From Callorhinus ursinus (lineage: Eukaryota > Chordata > Mammalia > Carnivora > Otariidae), in assembly GCF_003265705.1 (NCBI RefSeq), contig NW_020312903.1, positions 22,942,194 to 23,006,193 on the forward strand: 64,000 bases of DNA. Reading direction: 5' to 3'. Shown one piece after another: positions 12,124 to 23,223 of this stretch. The notes beneath the pieces were generated by a model. That model searched no databases. It had not been told where the DNA came from and saw only the letters and a list, made by a program, of their open reading frames with translations. How positions within the stretch are numbered: the stretch's first letter is position 1; each line of letters starts with the position of its first letter. A program made the position numbers and the translations under genes.

Positions 12124-12245
12124 CTGATTCCATCCTTTTTTATTTCATGCCCATAAATTCGAATTTCCTCTTGGTCTGAAAAGAACAAGCTGATTGACCG
12201 GTAACAGGAATACACTGAACCACGGCACTTAGGGCTATTATGAAC
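12124..12245 (-). CDS. OTOGL: OTOGL exon 5: middle of first VWD domain
   Basis: This 122-nt exon starts in phase 0 and ends in phase 2 with ATC AG before GTAAGA. The acceptor is CGCTTCAAG, so AAG rather than CAG or TAG, preceded by a C-rich tract. The product is VHNSPKCRGSVYSCYRSISL, then a segment with DQEEIRIYGHEIKKDGI. This is the middle of the VWD fold with its conserved paired cysteines (SPKC, YSC). The split serine codon AG/T is completed by the next exon. Frame, phase and sequence are intact. Confidence 0.92.
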
Positions 12246-12527
12246 CTTGAAGCGGGGGCGGGAGGGAAACAGAAAGCATAGGAACCAACAACAGATATGT
12301 AGGCCTTCACTTGATTTACCAAAGTCACAATGCCTGTCTACAGTTCTACAGCACTATTAGATCTATGACACTTTATAAAATAACAACTACATTTAGGATT
12401 TTCAAGAGAAAAAAAAGATTTAACAGAGAAATTGGACAACAAAATTAACTTTATAAAGTATAAATTAATTCAGCATATTTTTTAAATGAGCTGAACCTTT
12501 ACATGTTGAGTGTCAACATTCTTTTTT

Positions 12528-12890
12528 TCTTTCAAGATTTTATTTAAATTCAAGTTAGTTCACATATAGTGTATTATTATTCGTTTCGGGGTAGAATTTA
12601 GTGATTCATCAGTTGCATACAATACCCAGTGTTCATGACATCAAGTGCCCTCCTTAATGTCCATCGCCCAATTACTCCATTCCTCCACCCACCTCCCCTC
12701 CAGTAACCCTGTTTGTTCCCTATGGTTAAGAGTCTCTTATGGTTTGCCTCCCTTTCTGTCTTTATCTTATCTTATTTTTCTTTCCCTTCCCATATGTTCA
12801 TCTGTTTTGTCTCTTAAATTCCACATATGAGTGAAATCATTTGTCTTTTTCTGACTGACTTATTATTCTAAAGATACATGGTATGTACTG
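12528..12890 (-). mobile_element. L1 3' end, older subfamily
   Basis: On plus it reads ATTTAAATTCAAGTTAGTTC, then CCAGTGTTCATGACATCAAG, then CACATATGAGTGAAATCAT, which is the complement of an L1 ORF2 end and 3' UTR. It is more diverged than the 3.7-kb copy. Confidence 0.85.
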
Positions 12891-13127
12891 GAAAAAAATC
12901 AGTTCTGACAGGAAGACAGTAGAGCACCACAAAGAAACACATTTGTAGTTTTCATGTCCATGTCATGTTAGAGACTCATGAAATGGAGCTCTACACAGTG
13001 CAATACTTAAAGGTTGCAAAAGGGACTAATAACCTCTCTAGAAATAAAATTGCTCTAAAAATAAAATAATACTTTAGGGAAGACAAAGATTACTTCTCAA
13101 AACTTGATGGGAGAATTAGTTTACTGG

Positions 13128-13280
13128 AAAGAAGGAAAGAGAGGAAGGAAGGAAGGAAAGAAGGAAGAAAGGAAGGAAGGGAGGAAGGAAGAGAGAAAGA
13201 AAGAGAGAAAAAGAAAGAAAGGAAGAAAGAAAGAAAGAAAGAACAAACAAAGAAAACAAGAAGAGAAGGAAGGAGAAGAA
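13128..13280 (+). repeat. GAAG/GAAA-rich low-complexity tract
   Basis: Imperfect GGAA and GAAA units give a purine-only run of about 110 nt, with a few breaks near its end. Confidence 0.9.
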
Positions 13281-13619
13281 TGTTAGATTCTCTTACTCTA
13301 TTCCAAAATTAATATCAAAGATTCAAAAAGTAAAGAAAGTATAAATATCTGACCATATTGAGAAGAAATTTATGGAGCTAGAGAGTTTGAAGAAAAAAAT
13401 TAGTGATTGGAATATAGAAAATGTTGTAAACAAAAAATGGGATAATTGTTAACTCTATACAAATGCACAAAGAAGAGAAATAAAATCATAATAAACTATT
13501 GGGCTCAGCTCTAAATAATATTTATATGAATTCATATATATATAATATGTAAATGACAATAAGCCACACATCATTTAACCTAAGATGGTGATACAACCCT
13601 GTAAAAAGGAGGGAAGGAA

Positions 13620-13622
<3 letters not shown>

Positions 13623-13664
<42 letters not shown>
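13623..13664 (+). repeat. (GT)21 microsatellite
   Basis: Forty-two perfect nucleotides of GT repeat, preceded by GA. Confidence 0.96.
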
Positions 13665-13666
<2 letters not shown>

Positions 13667-14295
13667 GGGGCAGGAAAGGTGATATAAGAAAGATGATTCC
13701 ATCTTCCAAAGCAGGAAATGATTAAGGCTTAACTTTGAAAGATAAAGAAATAATAGCATATTTTGGCATGTAATATAAAAGCCAGAAGAAACAGCTTAAA
13801 GAGCTGAAGTAATTGCTTTTGGGGAACCAGACTGTAGCTAGGCTTGGGAATGAAGGCAAGCAGGGGCTACATTTTTGCTTCAGATGCCTTAGATGAATTT
13901 TTTAAACTATGTACATGTATTATTTTTATAAAAGTAAAATTAAATTTAAAAAGAAAAAGAAAATGATCAGGCATATAAAAAGGATATATGCATAAAGACG
14001 TTGATCAATGTGTCTATTAAAATACTGAAAATATTTTTTAAAATCTAAATTTCTAAAACAGGGCGTAAGTAAATAATCTGAATATCCCATAACCTGGAAC
14101 AAATACAGCTAACAAGATTTTGGTTTTTCAAGAATATTTGTCATGGAAGAAAGTTCTTGACATAATTACCAAGTGAAAATCTAAGATAGAAAATTATACA
14201 CAGTATGATTTCAAGATTATAAATGTGTTTAAAATTCAGAGGGAAAAAAAGAGTAGAAGGAAAATATGTGAAGCCATTAGCAGTGGTAACTCCTT

Positions 14296-14895
14296 TTTTT
14301 TAATTTTTATTTAAATTCTAGTTAGTTAACATATGTGGTAATATTGGTTTTAGGAGTAGAATTTAGTGATTCATCACTTTCATACCACACCCAGTGCTCG
14401 CCATGACAAGTGCCCACCTTCATAGCCATCACCCATCTAGCCCATCCCCCATCCCCCTCCATCAACCCTCAGTTTGTTCTCTAACCTTAAGAGTCTATTA
14501 TGGTTTGCTTCCTTCTCTCTTTTTTTCCCTTCCCATATGTTCATCTGTCTGTTTCTCAAATTCCACATATGAGTGAAATCATGTGGTATTTGTCTTTGAC
14601 TTACTTTGCTTAGCATTATACTCTCTAGCTCTACCCATGTCATTGCAAATGGCAAGATCTCATTCTTTTTGATGACTGAGTAATATTCTGGAAAATTAAG
14701 GGTTTTCCAGTATGGAGCGTCCTCAAAAAGTTAAAAATAGAACTACCCTATGACCCAGCAATTGCACTACTAGGTATTTACCCAAAGGATAAAAACATAC
14801 AGATTTGAAGGGACACATGCACCCTGATATTTAGAGCAGCATTATCAACAATAGCCAAAGGCCGGAGAGAGCCCAAAGGTCCATCGACTGCAGTC
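14296..14895 (-). mobile_element. 5'-inverted L1 (3' part minus, 5' part plus)
   Basis: 14296-14690 is a minus-strand L1 3' end ending at an ORF2 segment. 14703-14895 is the adjacent upstream ORF2 segment on the plus strand, with AACTACCCTATGACCCAGCA and ACATGCACCCTGATATTTA. This is the twin-priming configuration. Confidence 0.8.
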
Positions 14896-16238
14896 AGTAT
14901 CACAGTAGTTCTAACACTATTTTTATAGACTTCTCCGAAATTTTCAAATTTTCTACAAGAAAAGTGAACTACTTCTATAATCAGGGGAAAGATGACATTT
15001 AAAGCAAATGGATTTGTTGCCTAGAAAGAAAATTCCACCAGCCAAAACAGAGCCAAGTAGAAACAAAATTAGCTCTGGGAGCACAGTTCAGCATTGTGTG
15101 CTATTATCAAAGGATAGATTATCTAGTTGACACTTTATTCTTCACAAGGGTGAGGCCCTGGACAAGAACATTTCAATGAGGGAGTCAGAAGGTGTTTGAG
15201 TGATAAACCCAGTGAGAGAGTGGTGGAGTAACAGACAATAAGGCACTGAAAACAGGAGACCTGTGAATACTGAAGATGCATGCCACTAACTTCCCCATCT
15301 AAAGAGACAGAGGATTTTTTATCCTTATGCTCCACAAGTTAACTTTCAATAGACCTCATTTCCTTTCTGGGTCACAAGACTTTTGATGCTCTTAAAAAGC
15401 TTCAAGGCCTACTTTTTAAGATTTGCACCACCTAGGGGAAGAGAATTTAGGCAACTCCAATTTAAGTTAGAAGGGAAAAAGAAAACAGAGGTTCAAACAA
15501 ATGATGCCTATGGAGAGTTATAGCTTTTGAAAAGGATAGCACAGCCGTTTCCTGACTGCTTGGAGATAGCTGGAAAGTCAGGGGAAGAGAGCGAGACAGG
15601 GAAAGAGGTCCCTGACTTTTTTTATTTCAAGTAGAGCCACTCTGCAGCTTGCATTCTGAGCTGTCTCTTAGGAATTCTTCCAAATCAAGAATTCAGTTAA
15701 ACACTAACCCTCTGAGCTCAAATATATAGTATGAACCGACCTAGTAAGTAGCTGCCTGTCTCTATGTCCTCGGGCCTTGCTTCTGTGATCCGTTTCCTGA
15801 ATGCCAGCCTCTGATTCACACTAAGGGGTGCCTTCAAAAAAAATTAATCCAGGGGTACATTACAATGGTAGCGTCAGGAAGGAAATGTGTATGCGCAATT
15901 TGGTTAGCACCCAAACCCACTCCCTCTTCAAAATATTCAAATAAAATCTGAAGAATGGGGATATCAACTGGAGTTGATATTATGACATCCGTGATATAGA
16001 CATTCTGCATTGTCTGTAACTCTCTCCCAGTCCAAAGCTCCATCTCAATAGAATAGACTCAATTTAGCTACGAATTGGGTCCATCCCATTAAGAACCAAT
16101 CCTTCTTCCCTAGTCAGAGCCTCAAGTATTCGTGCTATGATTATTATGTATTTTCCATCATTTATCCAGTCCTTTAAAAATACAGACTTTGCCAGGAAAA
16201 AAAAATCTTTACGTTAATTATGCCCTAGGATCACCTAC

Positions 16239-16393
16239 CCATACAGTGTAGTGAGGCTCCAAATTACCACAGTCTTTTGCAAAAATGTAAGAACAGTTTC
16301 CTGGGAAATAATAGTAAATGCCATCAAAAGTTTCAAAGTGGTACTGTCCCCACGTTTTGCAAATCCCATCTCTGCCATGGCCCATGTTTGGCA
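16239..16393 (-). CDS. OTOGL: OTOGL exon 4: start of first VWD domain
   Basis: This 155-nt exon starts in phase 1 and ends in phase 0. The acceptor is CTTTTCAG and the donor follows TATGG with GTAGGT. It opens the first von Willebrand factor type D domain: [16 protein letters not shown] followed by [18 protein letters not shown]. These are the conserved TWG, HFxTFDG and FPGxCxY core motifs of VWD. The last codons read HYTVW, the central beta strand of the domain, which continues in the next exon. The NCS triplet is a possible N-glycosylation sequon. The exon has no frame damage. In the genome it is followed by a 4-kb intron that contains a 5'-inverted L1. Confidence 0.92.
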
Positions 16394-17939
16394 CTGAAAA
16401 GAAATAGGATAAGATTTAGTAGAATCAAAGAAGTAATGCCCTGTTTCTGGCAAAGTAGGTGATTCTCATTTTCATTAAAATAAATATTTTCTTCTTTAAT
16501 CGTCAATATCACAGAAAGAAATAACTAAATAAAATTATGAGCTGCTCTCAAAACTATTAAACTCTCCTAAAGGAAAACATGGTCTCCAAGTTGTTTTGAA
16601 GAAAGGTTTTATGTTAGATACTTCCTTAAATTTTGCTTCCAAAGGAAGACTGGAAGAAGAGAATAGTAAGGAAAATGATACAGTAAAAGAAGGTAATAGT
16701 GATAAAACAAACACAATGGCTCAGAAAAGAAAGAAATGTTACCACTGAGGGCCCTAAAAATTTGCATAAGCAGCACTAGAGTGTTCCAGACTCAGCAATT
16801 CTTTCAAAAATATCTTAAGAGTGTCCACAGAGAAAAATAACCACTGGCAAAAGAAAGATCATGTTTATGTCTGAGAGCTCGGGATGGAGAGCATTAGTCA
16901 TCCGAAGTATGCTGGAATTTAGGAATTCATAGCGTTAAACTGGCCAAATTTCAAGCAATAGTCATCTTAAATCGTACAACTTCATCTCCTATTGTCTTCA
17001 TGACTACCTCCCTTCTTCCTTTTGCGGATAACCCTCTATTCTATTTTGATTTTCTAGACCCTTCCCTTTAGAATAATATGGAAATCAATGACCTTTACTG
17101 AACACGCAATGTAAAACATTTTAATGAATGCTACAGGGAGCACAGAGATAAGGCACAAACATTGTCTTTTCTTTGTAATTTTACCTAAATTTTTTAGCCT
17201 TGACCAACGTTGCCCTTTTCAGGAAAAAACAGAGTGACTCTTTAGTCGATCTTCTCTGACAGTGAGCCCTACCGCCATTGCAGATTTTCACAGAATCTTG
17301 TATTTTCCTTTATAGCATGTGGTACAAGTATAACTAATGTATATCCCTTGTGCATTGGTCCCTTCCTCTAGACTGTAACCTCCCAGAGGGCAGAAATATG
17401 TCCATATTATTCACTATTGTATCCCCAGTGCCAGGCCTGGGATTTAGTAGATATTCCATAAATACTTATTAAACAAATTAATATTTATCCTTATTGATGT
17501 AGGAACCTATCCTAGGCACTGTGGATAAAAATATTTTTAAAGAGCCCTCTGCCTTTTAAGAGCTCTCAAAACTGTTTCTATTTTATGTACAGAATGTCTA
17601 ATTAATTCAAAGTCAAAAAGAATGAGTGGCTCCAAATAGCAAATCTAATTTATAAAACAAAAACAGAAATGAATAAGAACTTGGGTTTAATGGTCTGATG
17701 TTGTCCATCCAGGAAGTGGAAAAAAACACTTGAGGGAGTAGTGGAGATTAGTGAGAAGGGAAAGTGGACTTGTACATTTTCTTTTACATTGTTTCTAAAT
17801 TATAGGAATGAATTACAGACACTGGAGTTAATACACAATATGATTACCCCAACTCCCAGGGCATGAACACTGATATAGCCAATTACAGCTTAAAGTTCTC
17901 CTTGACTTATAATTTCTCTCAAGTATCCCTGAAACTTAC
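16394..17939 (-). other. OTOGL intron between exons 3 and 4
   Basis: A 1,546-nt intron. Apart from an L2 tail near 17.4 kb I see nothing in it. Confidence 0.65.
17358..17483 (+). repeat. L2 3' end
   Basis: CTAGACTGTAACCTCCCAGA, then GGGCAGAAATATG, then TGTATCCCCAGTGCC and AATACTTATTAAACAAA follow the L2 tail order. Confidence 0.8.
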
Positions 17940-18038
17940 CAATCTGGCACCGTGTCCCAAGTGCCTGAAATATTTGACAGTCACATGTACCGGTCTTAGA
18001 ACAGAAAGCTCCGTTAAGGCATTCATGAGGACAAGAAC
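17940..18038 (-). CDS. OTOGL: OTOGL exon 3: EGF-like domain
   Basis: This 99-nt exon is phase 1 at both ends, the usual symmetric form of an EGF module. Acceptor TTTTGTCCTTCAG and donor GTAAGT are both strong. The translation holds six cysteines in EGF-like spacing: CPHEC, then NGAFC, then KTGTCDC, then GTRC. An N-terminal EGF-like repeat directly before the first VWD domain is the arrangement of otogelin and otogelin-like. The exon is in frame with the VWD exon at 16393. The protein is a secreted component of the tectorial membrane and vestibular acellular membranes. OTOG is the main alternative, but the residues here and the VWD residues downstream look like OTOGL. Confidence 0.9.
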
Positions 18039-20068
18039 CTGAAGGACAAAAAAGATAAGTTATCTTCTGGTGGGCATCAGTTCTTGTAAACATAACATGT
18101 CAAGATTTAGCTTGGACTAACCATAACCATTATTAATTCAAACAGAACCCTGGGCTTCTTGCCTTGATGAGCTAAAGAATTAAGCTCGTCAAGTCTCTAT
18201 CTAGTTCATTTCATTATGTGTGCTGTGAAACAAGAAAGACAGGCTTTCACATCTCAAACTACCCTGAGAGCAAAGGTTAGCTTCCTTCAAGCAATTGAAA
18301 GGTCAAGTTCCCATGTAAGGAATCCCTGTCCCAGATGATGAGAACCAGAAATGCACAAGCTGCAGAAGATTCCGTTGATGGAGTTTGGCCCCAGCTGCAC
18401 GTCCAAAGGGTTCCATCTCCAGGAAGGAGCATTGTATTAAAAAATAGTGTCCATCATTAGCTTGAGGAATCAGGCAAAGTATAAAAAAACCCAAAAGGAA
18501 ACTCTCATTTTTGAAGAGAAGAATTAAACATTTCACTCAAAGTATGTGTGTTAATTAATCTTCAGGCTCAGTTACAAATAATACATTCTTTCTGACCCAT
18601 ACTTAATTTTAATGGGGTCTAAACCAAAGTCATGGCTGGCCATCACCAAAAATATTCTTTTTTGTGGAAAGAAACATTGTCCCAAAAGATTCTGTTGAAA
18701 AGAGAAAGCAAGAAACTATGAGCTCCTGAGTGAGTTTTGAAAATGCAAATGAATCACAGTGAAAATTTTTCCTCTAATAAGGAGAGAGGACAAGGAGCAC
18801 TTGGCAAATTTCAAGCAGGAAGAATTTAAGTAACACATCAAGAGAATAAGAGCACATCTCTGAGTCACCATAAAGTAGTATCTCTCTGGAATATGCTAAG
18901 GTCCTGGGAGGTAGTTAACTAAGTGCGATGATTTAACCACAATTCTGCCCAAGTCGAGAATCAGAAAACCCTATTGTCCTTCTACCTTTAAGATCCATTG
19001 AGCTAAAATACCTCTCTACATTTAAAGACCTACAGCTCCCTAAGTAATCTTAACTGAGGAAAAATGAGCTGTTTCAATTATGATTATCAATACAGGTAAA
19101 AACTTACATTTTTCACAAATTTAAACGCAGTTTTTTCCCCTTTAAATCTTATCTTAGATCACAATCTTACATTTTTATAATAAATAAATATCTAATAAAT
19201 AAATAAATATCTAAACACCTAAACAAACACATGTATCTCCTTCAAAAATTTATTTATAGCCCTGTTTATTCTCCTGAAAACAAGTATCAAGCCAAAACTA
19301 GCCAAGAATTGCTGTTATTTTAAGTAAAATGAAAAATCTGAGTTAAAGTTTAAACTCTCATCAGCATTCTGTTTAATGAACATGGGAAATGGGTAAGCAA
19401 AAATAAGGATGCCGAGGAATCAAGGAGCCAGTTAATGACTCAGAAAAAAACTTGTCTGATACCCAGTGAGAGTTCTTCCTGATCACGTAATCATCAGCCT
19501 AGTCTAATTGTTTAACCCTGCTTATTTCCAAACGTAATTCAAATTTCTACATGAAGTGAACTTAACTATTACTATTATTACCACCCTGGCTCAGTTTCCT
19601 CCTTGCATTAAATGGCAATAGTTAATTCAATATATCCCTCAAAGGGGACTTTGAAGAAAGCCAATACAAAAGCGAAGGTGTGACACCGACCTTTTATTTT
19701 GCTCTCACCCCAGTTAATAGCTTCATGGAAGAAATATCTTGGAGACGTTGCTTCCAACTTTGAAAGACAGAAATAAGAATTCAAGACAGTTAAATTATTT
19801 AATTCAAGCCCCACATGCACATCAGGAAGTCTGGGAAATTGTTACAGATACAGAAATTATAAAGTGCTGACTCTATTTCATTGGCTTCTGGAGACAATCT
19901 CAATGTGGCTCCCAGAGGAGCCCTTTGTGGTTAGAGGACTTGACCTCCAGGTTTGGTTTTGCCTCTTACCTGACTTTGACGAGTCTTTATCCTCTCTGAG
20001 CTCATTCTTCTCCTGCCTTTCTGTCCTCCTTGAAGAAGAACGTGGGTGGGGTCTAATCTTTGCATTAC
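18039..20068 (-). other. OTOGL intron between exons 2 and 3
   Basis: A 2,030-nt intron with no clear transposon. It contains exon-like decoys near 18.3-18.5 and 19.71-19.76 kb, which are discussed under rejected items. Confidence 0.55.
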
Positions 20069-20125
20069 CTGACTGCTTTGCCTCCCGAAGAAGCTCTACT
20101 CTGGTATTTCCAAGCACAGATGGGT
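20069..20125 (-). CDS. OTOGL: OTOGL coding exon 2: linker before EGF-like domain
   Basis: This is a 57-nt candidate exon, phase 1 at both ends. The acceptor follows GCATTTTCTCCAG and the donor is CAG/GTAATG. It encodes PSVLGNTRVELLREAKQS plus one split residue at each end. Joined to exon 1 the split codon is GAC (Asp). Joined to exon 3 it is GGT (Gly), giving a continuous frame into the EGF-like cysteines. It is the only exon found in the interval that links the signal peptide to the EGF exon without a frame break. It has no domain and is read as a short hydrophilic linker. A competing 49-nt exon at 19709-19757 fails on phase against exon 1. Confidence 0.65.
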
Positions 20126-20321
20126 CTGGAGAAAATGCACGGGGCTGATGGACCAACAGTCAGGGACGTCCACACTGCCTATGGAGGCATCTATGAGGAT
20201 ACAATCCACAGAAGCTTCTGCTGCTGCAGTGTGAGTGTGTCCCCTTCAGTCTCCAAAGAACTGACACTTTGAAGTTCATAGAACATTCAAATATATCTTT
20301 TTATAGACTCCCCACTTCTTC

Positions 20322-20585
20322 AGGGTAATGGTTAAGAGTATGAATTATGGAATCGGACAGACCTGGATGAGAGTCCTGATTCTTCCAGTCCATACTCTTA
20401 GGCAAGTTTCCTAACCTCTTAAACAATAACAACAACAAAATTTCCTAACCTCTTAGTGCCTTCTTTCTCTTGTCTGTAAAATGGGAATGATGGTATCTAC
20501 TTAATCGTGCAGTTATGAAAATAAATTAAAATGATGTATGTAAAAATTCCAGCATAGTGCCTCACACATGAAGAATTAGCAATAA
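20322..20585 (+). repeat. MIR SINE with an internal insertion
   Basis: MIR body from AGAGTATGAATTATGGAATC through TGTAAAATGGGAATGATGG. It is interrupted at 20422-20440 by an A-rich insertion flanked by a perfect 15-bp repeat. Confidence 0.75.
20407..20455 (+). mobile_element. Tail-only retroinsertion with 15-bp TSD
   Basis: TTTCCTAACCTCTTA occurs at 20407-20421 and again at 20441-20455. Between them lie only 19 nt of A-rich sequence (AACAATAACAACAACAAAA). This is the expected product of a retroinsertion that copied only the tail. Confidence 0.7.
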
Positions 20586-21339
20586 AGAGATTTATATTAA
20601 TCTAAGCAACCCCGATAAACCTTAAGATTTCTGGAGGTCAATATAGCTTAGTAGCAAATAATTGTGGATTACTAAACCTAATCGATTAAGGATTTTGATT
20701 CAAACTCATTGACTATTTAGGGTATGGTCTGAAGCAATGTCCTTTCAAATACCATTTCTATGTTCACCAGAAGAACACACACTCCCAAAATCTGCCACAT
20801 AATTGTCAAATTGAGTACCAGGTGTTGTTAGAAAAACTGGAAAGGGTGAAGAACAAGAAGAAAGGGGTGATAGGGAATGTGACTTCAGGTACAAAGTCCT
20901 ACCTCAATGGATCCTGGTCTCCTTCCCACACAGAGTTTTATTTTGGCATTTCCCAATGAAGTACTTTTTCTTTTAATAGCCAAAGTTGCCCCATGTCAAA
21001 GAAGAGCACTCCCACGCTCTCTCTCAACTTCAACACTCCTTTCTAAACTCCTTGCTCAACACTATGCCTCCAGGTTCACTGTTTCCTGTTCTCATTCCTC
21101 CCAGGTTTCATCCGCACTGCTCGATCTCCCCTTTCTGCCTCTGCCACCGTCTTCAAATTAAGTTAAACTCACAACAGTCTCTGACTTTGATTCCCCCAAA
21201 ACAGCAAATCTTATCCTGTCTGTAGCCATCTTGTTTCCAACTGCCTACCTCTAGCACAGCCACCAATATTCCTGGGCACCAAAATCTGACTTCAGCTCCA
21301 GCAAATTATCTGTGATGCTCACAAAAATTGTATAGAGGC

Positions 21340-21520
21340 TTCAACTCTGCTTCATACAGGCTTATAACCTTGAACAAATTATTTAACCTGCATAACCTAG
21401 GTTTCCCAATCTATAAAACGGAATAAAAGTAGAATTGTATTCAGTGAAATGGGGTAAGTGAAGCCCCAAGAGTAGAGCCAGGCACAAGGGTTGTAAATAT
21501 GTTACCTATTTTTATTATTG
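21340..21520 (+). repeat. MIR-like fragment
   Basis: TTATTTAACCTGCATAACCT, then TCTATAAAACGGAATAA and AGAGCCAGGCACAAGG keep MIR order. Confidence 0.6.
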
Positions 21521-21815
21521 GGCAAAAACTGAATACATCAGACAAGAATAGACCAAGGCTAGAATATATCAATTTTTTTGGCTCCATATCCTCTCACCCA
21601 ACTCAGGCTACACCTCCACGGAAATGACAAGTGCTCAACACACCAGCCTTCTGGCCACAGAAGCATCCTAGTTGCCTCAGCATCCTAATGACCACATGTT
21701 CCGTGCATCATTCAACATTTCACCAATGCTAAGACAAGACCCACATATAGCTTTTACTTTTTTAACCAACCTGAACTCAGAATGGCATCTTACATTTATA
21801 ATTGGGAGCACTTTT

Positions 21816-21900
21816 TTTATTGTTATGTTAATCACCATATATTACATCATTAGTTTTTGGTGCAGTGTTCCATGATTCATTGTTTGTTCATAACACCCAG
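21816..21900 (-). mobile_element. Very short L1 3' insertion with 12-bp TSD
   Basis: Only about 85 bp of L1 tail (ATTGTTATGTTAATCACCAT to CATAACACCCA, minus orientation). It is flanked by GGGAGCACTTTT at 21804-21815 and 21901-21912. Confidence 0.92.
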
Positions 21901-22169
21901 GGGAGCACTTTTATTTTTGAGTCCTATAAATAATTGCAAATAATTGATGGCATCTTAGATTCCATGAACAAGTTATACAGAAATGACTTCTTTTCCGGCC
22001 TACCCTCACGAAGCATTAAGTATCTAGACAATAAGCACCGCTATTCATTTTATGTCTCTAGCATGGTCTCTTGAATGTCGCCAACAAATATCAACTGAAC
22101 TGAATTTAGGCATTATTCAAATAGGAATGATCTGCCTGCCAAGCCTGTTTAGAACCATGACTATAAAAG

Positions 22170-22620
22170 ATTCTGTTGAATCTCCCTCTACATTCTCTCA
22201 GCCCACCTGCATCTGGGTTTCTGTGCACATCAAGACCCTTCAACTTCACACACTGGCTTCTTTCTGTCTCTGCCTCAGTGCAGAATCCAAGCAGGAGAGA
22301 CCACAGAAAATGCCTTCATGGGGATAGAAGGCCCCCCAGAGGCCACCCTCAGCCAACGAGAGACGGGAATCAGTAGATAAGTACCCCAACTTCCCCCCAT
22401 CCCTTGGAGAAACAATTCTACAACTCATTCTACACGGCTCCTCAGGGGGACCCCACCAAGCCTAAGCCCCAGAAGCCCCTCCTTAACATACTCTATAAGA
22501 TTCACTCCCCTCCTGATATCACTTTTCTCTCTTCCCCCCTTGTGCACTTCCCCCACATAAATTGGCTGCACCTAAGTCTGTCTCAGCACCTGCTTTCAGG
22601 AGACAAATTTTGAAATGTAA
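22170..22620. other. Unassigned C-rich block, possibly an old LTR
   Basis: A 450-bp C-rich stretch unlike its AT-rich surroundings, with an LTR-like composition and a late TGCTTTCAGGAGACAAAT. I cannot name a family and see no target duplication. Confidence 0.25.
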
Positions 22621-23029
22621 CACAAATGCAAAAGAATTCCAGGCAGCGGGTGCATACATTCACAACCGATAAAAGATGCCAGCCAATTCTTCCTCCTTGC
22701 TGCTAACGTCTCCACAGGACGGTGAGGAGCACAGAGAACCATCTTTGGATGAGAAATCATTGTGGCACACAAATACACCACTGACAGGAGTCCGTGTCTC
22801 CCCTTTCCTGGCTCATTGTTCATCTCATTGCCAACATATTTCTGAATCCTTACTTGCACGGATAATCTACCCATCAATGCTCCGTCTTCCTAGAGCAGGA
22901 GTTGTGAGTCAGTGGACAAGAATTCCCTTACAACAGATGAAATTCCAATCCTAAACAGTGCAATGCGTGATTATGACCTCACTGTCCTTCTTTTTCAGCG
23001 TTTCTTCTTCTTCTTTTTTTTAATGGGTT

Positions 23030-23223
23030 ACTTCTTTTTTTTTAAGATTTTTATTTATTTATTGAGAGAGATAATGATAGAGAGCATGAGAGGGGGGAGA
23101 GACAGAGGGAGAAGCAGACTCCCCGCTGAGAAGGGAGCCCGATGTGGGACTCGATCCCGGGACTCCAGGATCATGACCTGAGCCAAAGGCAGTCGCTTAA
23201 ACAACTGAGCCACCCAGGTGCCC
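23030..23223 (-). mobile_element. SINEC with imperfect TSD
   Basis: A full-length minus-strand SINEC ending GAGCCACCCAGGTGCCC on plus. Flanks TCAGCGTTTCTTCTTCTT (22995-23012) and TCAGCATTTCTTCTTTTT (23224-23241) match at 16 of 18. Confidence 0.92.

Larger units (their letters stand above)
12246..16238 (-). other. OTOGL intron between exons 4 and 5
   Basis: A 3,993-nt intron holding two old L1 3' ends, an AAGG-rich microsatellite and a (GT)21 tract. No exon was found. Confidence 0.65.

Noticed and set aside
18303..18536. Minus-strand open frame with hydrophobic start near the EGF exon
   Set aside because: No usable donor ends it and its phase does not join to the EGF exon. It looks like chance coding.
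19709..19757. A 49-nt exon-like segment on the minus strand (acceptor CTTTCAAAG, donor GTGAGA) encoding LEATSPRYFFHEAINW
   Set aside because: It ends in phase 1 as needed for the EGF exon but must start in phase 0, which does not fit the signal-peptide exon (phase 1) or the 57-nt exon 2 (phase 1). It could only be used with another unseen exon.
22052..22376. Overlapping plus-strand frames in the C-rich block
   Set aside because: Frames overlap in two registers with no motif. More likely a decayed repeat than coding sequence.
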